Positions 1-9,676 of a DNA stretch of 64,000 bases are shown here, one piece after another (positions within the stretch are counted from its first letter, which is position 1; each line of letters opens with the position of its first letter). The position numbers and the translations under genes are program-made. This DNA is from Paramecium sonneborni (taxonomy: Eukaryota > Ciliophora > Oligohymenophorea > Peniculida > Parameciidae): contig CAJJDN010000118.1 in the NCBI GenBank assembly GCA_905182985.1, positions 55,825 to 119,824 of the forward strand. Reading direction: 5' to 3'. The notes beneath the pieces were generated by a model. That model was not told the origin of the DNA, did no database searches, and saw only the letters and a program-made list of their open reading frames with translations.

Positions 1-2
1 TA

Positions 3-290
3 CTACCACTATTACACCTAAGAAAATAGTTGTATGGGGTTGTTTAAGAAAAAGCAATTTAAGTTTATGGCAAAGATAATCTTAAAATTTTTTAAAACTT
101 TTTCAAACCTGTTACTAGAAATCCCTCCATATGTTTAGGTAAATTGATAGTCAAAAAAGATATTGCGCCAGAAGTTGCTGAAGTAACCTAAGGATTTTAC
201 AAAGTTATTCACTTTAAGAATTCATCCATCAGCTGCAGAAGTATTTATAATTCGAATCCATATAGAAAATAGTTTAAATGAGATGATTTA
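3..290 (+). pseudogene. thioredoxin reductase C-terminal remnant
   Basis: Pieces of the C-terminal dimerisation domain of a thioredoxin/glutathione reductase-type flavoenzyme appear in order but in three different frames. A TTTITPKK segment is in the frame starting at base 2. YGVVQEKAIQVYGKDNL and EVAEVTQGF are in the frame of base 3. IHPSAAEVF, the family signature holding the catalytic-base His of the partner subunit, is in the frame of base 220. The stretch normally between TQGF and the IHP motif is too short, so there is a deletion as well as frame changes. After AEVF the family resemblance ends and no redox-active C-terminal tail is seen. No intron of usual form repairs the breaks. The 5' part lies outside the window. 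The motifs are seen; calling it a dead gene is inference. Confidence 0.55.
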
Positions 291-565
291 TATGTGTTAA
301 AATAGTATTATTTTATTTAAAATATATTTTTAATAGAAATTCTAATTATCTTCATAAGTAATTAATCATCCTTTATAAGAAGTAATTTTGTTAAACTAAA
401 TTAATTATACAAAAAATTTTAGAATAATATCTTGTTGATCTTTAATTAAAAATATAATAAATTATTAAATCAAGTTAGAAATGTAATATTCTTTTTGGCA
501 GAGCATTCTTCTTAAATTTTATATAACAATCATTAATTATTTGAAAACTTAATATAATAAAAATT

Positions 566-1540
566 ATGTAAACTCAATATTTGAATTAAGTAACCAATTT
601 TAATGTAGAAAGTTCTTAAAATTATCTTAAACATAAAGACTAAAAATATGATCTTGTGGTAGATGTTCTATGGAATGATTTTTTTAAATCAATTGAATAT
701 AAAATCTTATTAAAAAGACTAATTAAGGAATTAAAATAAAAAAACTATAGCCTGATCTGTGTAAGAAAATAGTTAATAAATATAAAATTTTATTTAAAAT
801 GGCATTAAGTTTATATTAAATAAGACTTTTATGATTTAATAGTAAAAAGCTTTGATTCTTAAGGGGAAAGAATAAGCAATAATGATTGAATTGATTTTGA
901 ATAAAAATTATTTTTGTATCTTGAATTTCATTCTGTTTATTATTTTATCCGTCTTAATTTAAAAAATTTAAGGATTAGGATCAATTTTAATTTGTCCAAA
1001 TTTTATTTATATCTTATAAATTTATACAAATTAGTTTTATTTATCTCATATGCTTGATCATAAAAAGGGAAATCGTTTATTTTTTTCATTAAAATTTATT
1101 ATATCAGTTTATTTTGCTAAAGATTTAACCAGTTCTCAAAAGCTAAATCTTAAAAATATGAATGTAAAATATTCTTATAAATTTTTAATTCTAAAGACTA
1201 AAAAGAAAAAATTAAAATAGATTTGATCATGCTTATTTTTTTAAACTTATGAATAATAGATTGGATGTTAAGATAGAAATAGAAATAAATTTAGTAGAAT
1301 AGTAAAAAACTTCGTTAAGGAGATAGTTTCTTACCATTTCTTATAATATAGTCATGAAAATAGGAGGATTAATAAATGAAAAAAATTCTATGGTTAATTG
1401 TTATAAATATCAGTGGAAAGATAATTTGTTTTGTGAGTTATTTAATTAGTTAGATTTATAAGAATTTGCTGACTTTTTTGAAAAATGGAAATTAGTGATT
1501 TAGTTTATAAAAAGCATTTAATAAAAAATCAAAAATAAAT
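566..1540 (+). pseudogene. decayed reading frame with regular internal TGAs, possible transposase relic
   Basis: One frame from ATG 566 codes sensibly for about 300 codons but contains TGA at 887, 1055, 1250 and 1355. The sequence between them stays protein-like in the same frame, for example EYKILLKRLIKELKQKNYSL near the start and ISYA-stop-SQKGKSF around 1055. The N-terminal stretch could be a helix-turn-helix, and the YA(W)SQKGK-like stretch resembles a segment seen in Tc1/mariner-type DDE transposases. I cannot place a complete DDE triad, so that identity is only a guess. From about 1290 to 1600 another frame also reads like protein (Trp-rich, EFADFFEKWK). It could equally be another decayed gene family. 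Confidence 0.3.
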
Positions 1541-4146
1541 ATGAACTTAGAGGAGAGACCTGGAACATCATTTACATCAAAGAGACAGGTTTAGACTGAA
1601 TAAAGAAAGCGATAACAAATGAATTTAGGTACTTTGGAGACTGAAGATAAAAGTGTAAGAGTAGTGATGTTTATTGTAGACAGGAATGAAAATGCGACCA
1701 ATTACTCAAGATCAATAGAGAAACAGTTTGTAATAAAAGAGATAGAAGATGATTCCATAGGCAATTTTATATGACAGGGAATCTTTGTATGAAGAAGTTA
1801 TAAATGCGAAATAAATTAATAACAATCTTTAAAGAGAGAACCAAGCTCTACATACAAAGATTAAAATGATGGATGTAAATTTGATTAAGACTTATAGGAA
1901 GAATTGTAAAGAATAGTTAGATAAACTCCAATAAATGAGCAAGTAGTTAACCCTATGGAGTCATTTTATTAGGATAATAAACCTATGAAATAACATTTAA
2001 TTATGGATTTAAAGAAACAATTAAGAAGATTGCAAGAAGAATCAATTAAAAAGGATTAATAAATACAATTTCTATAAAGAAATACAAAAGCTATGAAAAT
2101 TAAAGAACTGGAAATTGAATTACTGTCTTATTAATAAGAAGCACAAAGATTAAAAGCTTTGATTGGAATGAAATTTAGTGATTCTGATAATGATTTTCTT
2201 AAACTTAAAGCTGATTATAAATTATTAGAAGATGAATTAAAATTACTAAAAGTCAAATGCAAAGAATCTGAATCGAAAGCTACTATGTATTATAATGAAA
2301 AACTTAAAAAAGATAAATTGAATCAATATTTAAAAAATTAGATTGAAAATTTGAAATTTAAAGATCCTGAATATAAGAAATAAAATAAAATAACTGAAAA
2401 TGAATAATAATTAAAATAAGATATTGAGTACTAATCATCCTTATATTGCTAGTTAAAAGTAAGTTTAAATAGACACTTTGATAAGTAGTTTGAAGGCCAA
2501 AGATGCATAATATGCTGAATTAGATAAAAGAATGAAAGAATTAGAAAGAGAATAATAATAGATAATTGATTAATTGGAGAGAGAAAGATAATAATTACGT
2601 GAATAATGTAATTCATTAAAGGAGGAAGTTGCAATGTAATCAGGAAGAAGGTAAAAATACATATTATGTTTTTTAATAGAAGAACTGTTTAAAATAATAG
2701 TTTTTTAGAAAATAAACTTGAGGTTCTTCCTGAAGGTCCTGAAATAATAGATTAAAAAAAGAAATTATTACCTTGTGTTACTAAAGATGATGTAAATTTA
2801 ATTTGTAAATAAATAAAATTCAAACTTAAAGCTATGAAAGTACCCTTTGAAAAGATTGATAATGTATTTATATATTGATCCTTTAGTTTATTCATGGAGA
2901 TGTTCATTCTGTTATTAGAATTGAAGAATTAAATGATATGTTATAAGCTGAACCATTTTTATTAAATGAAGTTGATAGTCTTAAGGTTGCTAGATACTTA
3001 ATTGAAGATAATGATGAAAGATTTGTAGAATTTAGTATGTTAACTGAAGGTCTTATAGCAAGAGCCAAGAGTATATTGAAAAATTTAATAGGTAAATATT
3101 CTCTTTTAGAAGTAAATTTATTTTATATGATTTTTAGAAAAATGAAGAAGAATAGTTATTTTTTGAGATTGCAACTGTTTTATCTAAGTATAGAAATTCT
3201 TTAGAGGATTTTATATTGAGATCGAAAAAAAGATAAGAATTTTGTACAGTTGAAGATTTAGAAGAAGCACTTAAATTTGTTGAATAAACATTTAATTCTT
3301 CTTAATATGAATATATGTTATTGAAGAATTATGAATTAACACAAGAATTAATTCGGATAAATTATAAAAAATTATTTGAATTATTTTATGTTGGTAAATA
3401 ACAATTATATTTTTTAATTAGATTTATAGGTTGCTTAAAAGACAAAAAGTGAAAGTGATTTACCAAAAGAAAAAGAATAAGAAAAAAGATTATCAAATTA
3501 AGAATAATAAAATAATAATGACTTTGAAATTTAATAATAAAAATAAAAATAAGAAGAACTTTAATAATAATAAATAAGAAAATAAAAAGAAGAAGAAGAA
3601 GAATAAAGAAGATTATAATAATAATAAGTAGAGCAAGAGAGATAAAGATAATTGGAATTGGAAAAAGAGGAAGAAGAATAAAGAAGATTAGAATAATAAT
3701 GGAAAGAAGAAGAAGAAGAGAGAAAGAGGTAGGAGGAAGAAGAAAGAATTAGATATGAGAATGAAGTGAAAATGTAAAAATAATTAGAAGAAATGAGAAA
3801 GTAAGAGGAAGAAGAAAAATTAAGAAGACAATAAGAATAATAAAGATAAGAAGAATTATTAAGATAATAGAAAGCAGAAGAAGAAAAATAATAGAAATTA
3901 AGAGAGGAAGAAGAGCAAAGACAATTAGAATAAGAATAATTAAAGAAATAAGAATTGGAAGAGGAATAAAATAGATTAGATTAAGAATATGAATAATAAG
4001 ATGAGTATGAAAATGAACAGAATGAATAAGAAAATTTTGATGAATATAATGATTAATAGTTTGACTAATAATAATCAGAAAATTAAATTAGTGAGCCATA
4101 AAATAAAAGTTAAAAAGAATATGAGGATGAGGATTTTGAATAATGA
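1541..4146 (+). CDS. coiled-coil protein with EF-hand-like region and Glu/Gln-rich tail
   Basis: Roughly 790 residues after removing six or seven short introns, for example GTAATA...CATAG (31 nt) near 1735, a 29-nt one near 2652, a 23-nt one near 2861 and a 28-nt one near 3393. Residues about 75-400 are heptad-rich coiled coil. A globular part (VTKDDVNLICKQIKFKLKAM to FSMLTEG, about bases 2770-3050) looks like a divergent EF-hand pair without a clean calcium loop. From about 3430 to the TGA at 4144 the protein is almost pure Gln/Glu/Lys/Arg, most Gln being TAA or TAG. The second intron (about 1908-1948, 41 nt) is less certain than the others. The role is unknown; a cytoskeletal or basal-body role would be typical but is not shown by sequence. 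Confidence 0.75.
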
Positions 4147-4186
4147 ACATATTAATTATTAAATTATTAATATATATATATATAAA

Positions 4187-5092
4187 ATGAAAATAGTTGT
4201 TAAATATTTCTATACAATATGTTAATAGGAATAAAGAAAGGAAACAATTCGATAAATGATAGCTGAATATTTTGATGAGAATATAGAATACGATAAAGAG
4301 ATTTTCAAAGATTATTAAGAATTTTTATAATTCATTTTTCCATTCAGACCGAAGAGTCTTAATAAATTAGGAGAAACAAAGAATCATAATTATTGTAAGA
4401 TTCTTATATCAGAATTAATTGAGACTTAATAAATTATGGATACTATGTTAATTGAATAAAGAAAATAGTTAAGTTAATCAGAAATTTTAAAAATATATAA
4501 GGAGATTGATTAAAGTTCTGATGGTTACATAGATGTCATCAAATTAAAAAAATATTTATCATAAAAATTAAACTTTTGGACTTCTAATGATGATTTGATA
4601 TATATCTTTAGAAGAATAGACAAAGATGAGGATGCATTTATAAGTATGGCAGAATTTATAGATGAGTTTAATTTTGAAAAGTAAAAAATCTCTCAAATGT
4701 CAACGATGGCTTAAACAAGATAGTAATCATAAACATCTTCATAAACATAATTTATACCTCCATACTCAGAGGATTGTAAAGAATTTGCCTTTTTCATTTA
4801 AAAATTATTAAAAATTAATGTTTTAGATGAAGATGAATTGCTTAAATTAAAAAGATATTTTGTAAAATAGAAAAAGCAATCATTTCTAAATTTATTTGAA
4901 GATGTTGCCCATTCTATATATTTAGATAAAAGAGATCTTATAAATTTATTATAATAGTATTTAATTAATTATAATATATTTAGTTTTAAAATAAGCCTGA
5001 CTACTAATATAGAGAAAATATGCAAATTATTCAATGAAGAGAATCCAGATTAAATAGATTTTTAGGATTTTCTAAAATTTTTTACTTTTTGA
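4187..5092 (+). CDS. EF-hand calcium-binding protein
   Basis: Intronless frame of about 301 residues; an in-frame ATG at 4256 is an alternative start. Two adjacent helix-loop-helix motifs are visible in the middle. The first loop is DQSSDGYIDVIK, with Asp at loop positions 1 and 5 but no Glu at position 12. The second is DKDEDAFISMAE, a complete loop with D1, D3, D5 and E12. A third, weaker helix pair near the C-terminus (FNEENPDQIDFQDFLKFF) has the spacing of a degenerate EF-hand. A Gln/Ser/Thr-rich linker separates the two halves. The protein should bind Ca2+ through at least one site. It lies only 40 bp downstream of the coiled-coil gene on the same strand. Confidence 0.8.
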
Positions 5093-5148
5093 TTATAAAT
5101 AAAAACTCTCCATTTTGAGATTAGTATTAATTAGATTTATTAACATAA

Positions 5149-5637
5149 ATGTAAAATAATCAAGGTGCAGCAACTTAAGAATAATCAATTAATTAAGAGA
5201 ATAAACCAGAAACAAGACCATGTATTTTATGTTAGACTTTCTATGGAACAGCTGCTACATAATTTTATTGTTCTAAATGCTACTAGTAATCAAATTGAAA
5301 TAATTTATTATTTAGATCCATAAGAAAAGAAAGTAATGTAGAATAAACCTAACAATAGTAACAAATTGTATAAGAAAAAAAATAATAAGATGAAATTGTT
5401 AAGTTAAAAGTAAAATGATTATATTTAAAACTTATTAAGGAAGACCCATCGAAATGTAAGATTTGTAAAAAAAAATTGGGAATTTCAGGTATTTAATGCA
5501 AATGTGAAGCATATTTTTGCAATAGACATCGTTTACCAGAGGAACATTAATGCACATTTGATCATGCAGAAAAGGCTAAATAATAACTCATTAAAAATAA
5601 TCCTCTTGTTGATCATAAAAAGTTGGAATAATTGTGA
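5149..5637 (+). CDS. A20/AN1 zinc-finger protein (stress-associated protein type)
   Basis: About 142 residues with the SAP/ZFAND5-6 architecture. An N-terminal A20 finger (CILCQTFYGTAATQFYCSKC, CX2C-X12-CX2C) is followed by a Gln-rich linker and a C-terminal AN1 finger (CKICKKKLGISGIQCKC...CNRHRLPEEHQC), with all Cys/His ligands present. Family members bind ubiquitin through A20 and act in stress responses or proteasome delivery. Two 30-nt introns are inferred. The first (GTAATC...TTTAG) removes a TGA just after the A20 finger. The second (GTAAAA...ATTAAG) also contains a TGA and ends in AAG rather than the usual TAG. Stop TGA is at 5635. Confidence 0.88.
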
Positions 5638-6149
5638 TGTTTAACCTTATAAAATAAATTCTAATCATAATTTTTTCATTGATTACATTAGAAATCTATA
5701 ATTAAAGTATAAATTTTGGTAATTTATAATTTATTTTATTTTCATTTTATACATAAACATTATTTTTTTTGTTAATTTTGTACACAAATTTTTGAATTGA
5801 TCTAACTAATTGATAAGTTTTAATTATAATTACTAATATTTACAAAAGGGTTTTAATAAATAATACATGAGGAAACTGTTGTAAAAATACTCAAATTATT
5901 ATTTTTGAGAATGAAACCATTTTTGATGGATATTTTATTTTTGTAGAAATAAAATTAAGCTTAACAAGTTTAATAGATTTTACAGAATAAAATTATAAAA
6001 AAATTTAATAAAATTTAATAATAGAAAAAGAGTTGTGGAATGGATGCAAAATGAATTTTTTATGTATAAAAATAATTGAACAGGTTTTTATTTACACTTT
6101 GAGATAAAAGAGCATTAATTACATATATATATATTATTTTGGAACTTAA
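5638..6149. other. intergenic, convergent genes
   Basis: AT-rich spacer between two convergent genes, about 510 bp. I see no sustained frame, no RNA gene and no repeat beyond simple A/T runs; both flanking 3' UTRs must lie here. Confidence 0.5.
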
Positions 6150-7276
6150 TCATGTATTTAGCTTTGAATACCATTTTGGTATTAATTTAGAATTAATTTC
6201 TGGTCTGATACTTAATTCTTGTTTATTAAAGTCAAATAAATTTGGTGACTTGATATTTGATTTTGCAAATTCTTCTTTTCTTAAATCATCAAAAAATGGA
6301 TGTAAGAGGGCATCAATAGGTTGAATTCTGGTTTTGGGAGAGTAACTAAGATTAAGAAGGATGAAGATTACGTAAGCATTTATGAAATGAGATCTAAGAA
6401 TAATAAATCTGGTTTAAATTTAGCCAAAACCTTAGACCAAGGATTGCCTTTAATAATAGGTAATTTAATTTCTGCTTTAGCTGGATTCATTTATTTGATG
6501 ACTTCTTGAGTAGGTGTACCAAGAATCTTTATAATCTATAATAATTAGTCTTAGGCACTTTCTCCTGGAAAGATAGGTTCTAAAATGATCATTTCTACGA
6601 TGACACAACCAATAGACCACATGTCTATTTGTGTGGTATAATCGGTAGCTCCAAAAATTAATTCTGGTGCTCTGTAGTAGCGTGAACAAATGTACGCAAT
6701 ATTAGGTTCACCTACTACAAGCCTTTTAGCAGAGCCAAAATCACAAATTTTGAGGACATTCGTTTCAAGATTAATCAGGATGTTCTGGGGTTTGATGTCT
6801 CTATGGCATATTCCGATGGCTAGTTGGGATAAGTCTCAGTACCCTGCAGGTAGAGCAGCGCACGAAGCATTTAATAGCTGTAAAGCTTTAGTTATGGAAA
6901 TGGAATGGTTTGCTTCTATTTGCGTATCTGACGTATCATCTTTGAAAGTGTCTCTGGTACATATTCCATAACAAGATTAAGGTACACATCTTATGGCTAC
7001 ATGATCAATAAAAACATCAGTATACATTCTCTCCAGGAGTAAAGAATGAATGACGTAACATAACTACGCAGGGATGATTTAATTCTTAAATTATCAGATG
7101 CTCTCTATTTTTATATCTGCGATCTTAATACACCTTCTTGATTGCTACCTTCTCCTTTGTTCTATTATCAGTAGCCTAACCATTATTCAATCCACAAATA
7201 CCAAATGCACCATTCCAAATGTCCCTGTTCCAACTACTTACTCAAGTGTGAAGTCTTTGTCTGATTATTATAACAT
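6150..7276 (-). CDS. GSK3/shaggy-type serine/threonine kinase
   Basis: About 340 residues, all kinase domain. The Gly loop is [13 protein letters not shown] and the catalytic Lys is in [24 protein letters not shown] is the CMGC hinge region. The active-site motif is [11 protein letters not shown], the metal-binding motif DFGSAK, and the activation loop runs [20 protein letters not shown], with the Tyr that is autophosphorylated in GSK3 present ([12 protein letters not shown]). The C-terminal [20 protein letters not shown] block is also typical. At least three introns are clear: 26 nt after VHL, 29 nt after PGEN and 23 nt before IGICHRD. The start ATG at 7276 gives a very short N-terminus ([13 protein letters not shown]), so no long regulatory extension is present. 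GSK3 homologues phosphorylate primed substrates in signalling and cilium control. Confidence 0.93.
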
Positions 7277-7690
7277 TTAATAATTTCATTTTAAAATAGT
7301 TCATTAGGTAATATGAAAATTAATTTTTAAATCTCTCTACAACTTTTCAAACAAGAATCCAAATACTTTATTTTTATAATAATTCATAATCTCATATTCA
7401 ATTTACATTATGCAATCAATTTTATTATTTATTAAATATTTTTTTTACTCTATTTATTCTCTAAATCATTTTATAATATTATTGCAACTCCATCCATTTT
7501 TAACTGATCAATACTTCATACTCATATTGATATTGTCAATTTTTAATTATAATTCTGTTTTTGTATTTATTATTAGATTCTTCCTAAATATTTTTAACCT
7601 TTATTGTTTGATTCCTTAAATTCATAATAAAAATAATAACAAGAATTAAAAAATGAAGACATTTATATGAATGAAAATTTCGAATTGAAT
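7277..7690. other. intergenic spacer
   Basis: About 410 bp, strongly AT-rich, upstream of the GSK3-type gene and downstream of the next minus-strand gene. No coding frame or repeat stands out; the GSK3 promoter should be here. Confidence 0.45.
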
Positions 7691-8433
7691 TCAGGTATGT
7701 TTATAATTCATTTCAGTTTACTTCATTTTTCTTAATTTGAATTGTATAGGATTTCTATGGAATGGTTTTTCTTAATTATATTAAATTCTGTATTCTGTTC
7801 TCACTTAATCACCTAAATTATAAATAATAATAGAAAACCATTCATATTTTCATGAGGAATCCAACCTGATCCATCAAATTACATATGATTCTTCTAAAAT
7901 CCAGATGTTTTAGTTTAAGCTTATGAAGTCTCTAAATATCTATCAGTCTTACGAAATCTAATTGATTAAATATCATTTATACGTTGGAGCAACAAGTTCT
8001 TAAGGCTTCTTAAAACCGTCTTAATAAGATGTAATCATTTTGTTAATATGAGTACATGGATGATTTTTTAATAAGGTTTAACATCCATATTTATGAGAAT
8101 AAGCTTCTTTATGTGTGTCAATTAATTCTTTTGAATCAAAATTAAATCCAGTTGATGATAATTTATTGAATTTTCCTAATTTCTAGTCTGCAAATGATTT
8201 TCTGGCTACTTCAGAAAATCTCTCGCCATATAAATTCTCTGATTAAACATATGGCACATATCCTGCATATCCAGGCACTGCAGTGTTTTTCGGTTCTTAT
8301 GGAAACTAAAAACATTTATTCATTATTAATTTACTTGAGTATAATGATTGATATAACTTGTTCTGTAGAAGTTGTTTTTAGACCATTCATGAAAAGTTTT
8401 TTCTTATATGGGAGGTTGAGATTAGCTAGCCAT
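7691..8433 (-). CDS. ciliary microtubule-inner-protein-like (DUF2475/FAM166-type motif)
   Basis: About 220 residues from ATG 8433 after removing three introns: GTAAAT...TTTAG 29 nt, GTATAA...ATTAG 25 nt and GTTTTC...TTTAG 26 nt. Near the N-terminus AVPGYAGYVPYVQSENLYGE matches the Pro-Gly-Tyr-x-Gly-Tyr-x-Pro signature of FAM166/CIMIP2-type proteins, which sit on the luminal face of axonemal doublet microtubules. Further on there are Tyr/His/Lys-rich stretches and QFDGSGWIPHENMNGD, also Pro/Gly-turn rich. No membrane segment or signal peptide. The family call rests on the short signature only. A role in the axoneme lumen is inference, in keeping with a ciliate. Confidence 0.6.
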
Positions 8434-9106
8434 TTTAATTTATTAATTTATTTGATTATTTTTTCATGAAAAGCTATAATCCAACAACTTTAATTAATAC
8501 TAATCAATTAAGGGAATATACATAGACTATTATAATTCATAAAGTTTTAATAGAATAGAAAATATATAGCCTATAGCCTTTAAATGTATTTAATAAATTA
8601 ATCTAAAGGTGATTTCATGATTTATGTAAATTTTATATGATTTTATATAATTAATATCCTATATCTATTATACTCATTCTCAATAAAATTAATCAATTCA
8701 GACACATTATTCTTATTTTAAATACCGATTTTTATGGTTCATGATCTTATAAGATATTTTAAACTTATAACTTTGAAAATTAGTAATTTTTTAGGATAAT
8801 TGTTTCATTATTAAAGTCTAATACAAATTTGAAATTTATATTTGTTTTACTTTATATAAACTAATAAGTAAGAGATTAGTTTCACATCATATAAGATTTC
8901 AAAATTGTTTCTTAACAGATAACGTGATTTTAAGGATATTAAAACTACGATATTAAAAGCATTAATAATCTTTAACAAACACTTAGAAAAATTTGGAAAT
9001 AATAAAAATTTGATAAGAAACTAACTAATAATGGTCGTTAAATATTTAAATAAATTCATAAATTTTAGGATAAAAATTTTATGTGCAAAAAATTTTGAAT
9101 TATATT
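8434..9106. other. intergenic spacer
   Basis: About 670 bp of AT-rich DNA between two minus-strand genes. Frames are short in both directions and no motif is recognisable. Confidence 0.45.
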
Positions 9107-9546
9107 TCACGATACAAAAATGTATGCAATTGTGGAAAGAGTAGAAAGTGATATAAATTGTTCAGTCACTTTCATAAAAAAGTAATTCCAAGTTTTCTGC
9201 TCCCAAACAACTTTTGAAGTATAATATTAAACTTGAAAACCGACACAAAAGAACACTGATAAAGATAGCGCTAATCCAAAATCTCTTGAATTCTATTTTA
9301 AGTGATTAAGATTACTTTTTCTTTAAGGAGTAAGTATAAGTATGTAATTAATGATGCTTGTATGAATCTGGCCAATAATTCTAAAATTAAAGGCTTACTA
9401 TTCTAATCATTTAATTCATGTTCTTTATCTAGTTAAATATTTGCTTCTTTTAAATAACGATCCCGAAATAATATTGAATACCAATAAAATCCAATTATCA
9501 TAGTCGACATTGTTCCAAAGATCACGGATAATAAACAAGGAATCAT
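9107..9546 (-). CDS. DUF1761-like small membrane protein
   Basis: About 138 residues with one 23-nt intron (GTAATC...AATAG) after LLLKEK. Four hydrophobic helices are predicted by eye. The first begins at the start codon and runs into IIGFYWYSILFRDRYLKEA, which matches the DUF1761 opening (Trp-Tyr-Ser before a phenylalanine-rich helix end). The third and fourth carry GFQVQYYTSKVVWEQKTWNY and the following Leu-rich helix, with the charged loop typical of the family's C-terminal half. DUF1761 proteins are small integral membrane proteins of unknown function, best known from bacteria. Start ATG 9546 puts the first helix immediately at the N-terminus. Confidence 0.62.
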
Positions 9547-9676
9547 TGTTATTTTGAGTTTGATTTAAATTTAATATAATAATATATATATAATATAAAT
9601 TAATATTTTGATGAATTTAATTACTAGCATTAATAATTTAAATATATTCAAGATAAAAATTATATTATGTATAAAA

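Noticed and set aside
1541..4146. Idea that TAA/TAG-filled frames are pseudogenes
   Set aside because: The pattern holds in many intact genes (phosphoglycerate mutase, GSK3, ABC-F) at Gln positions, so it reflects the ciliate code.
6690..6971. Open frame on the plus strand opposite the GSK3 gene
   Set aside because: Antisense shadow of the conserved kinase frame; the minus strand carries all motifs.
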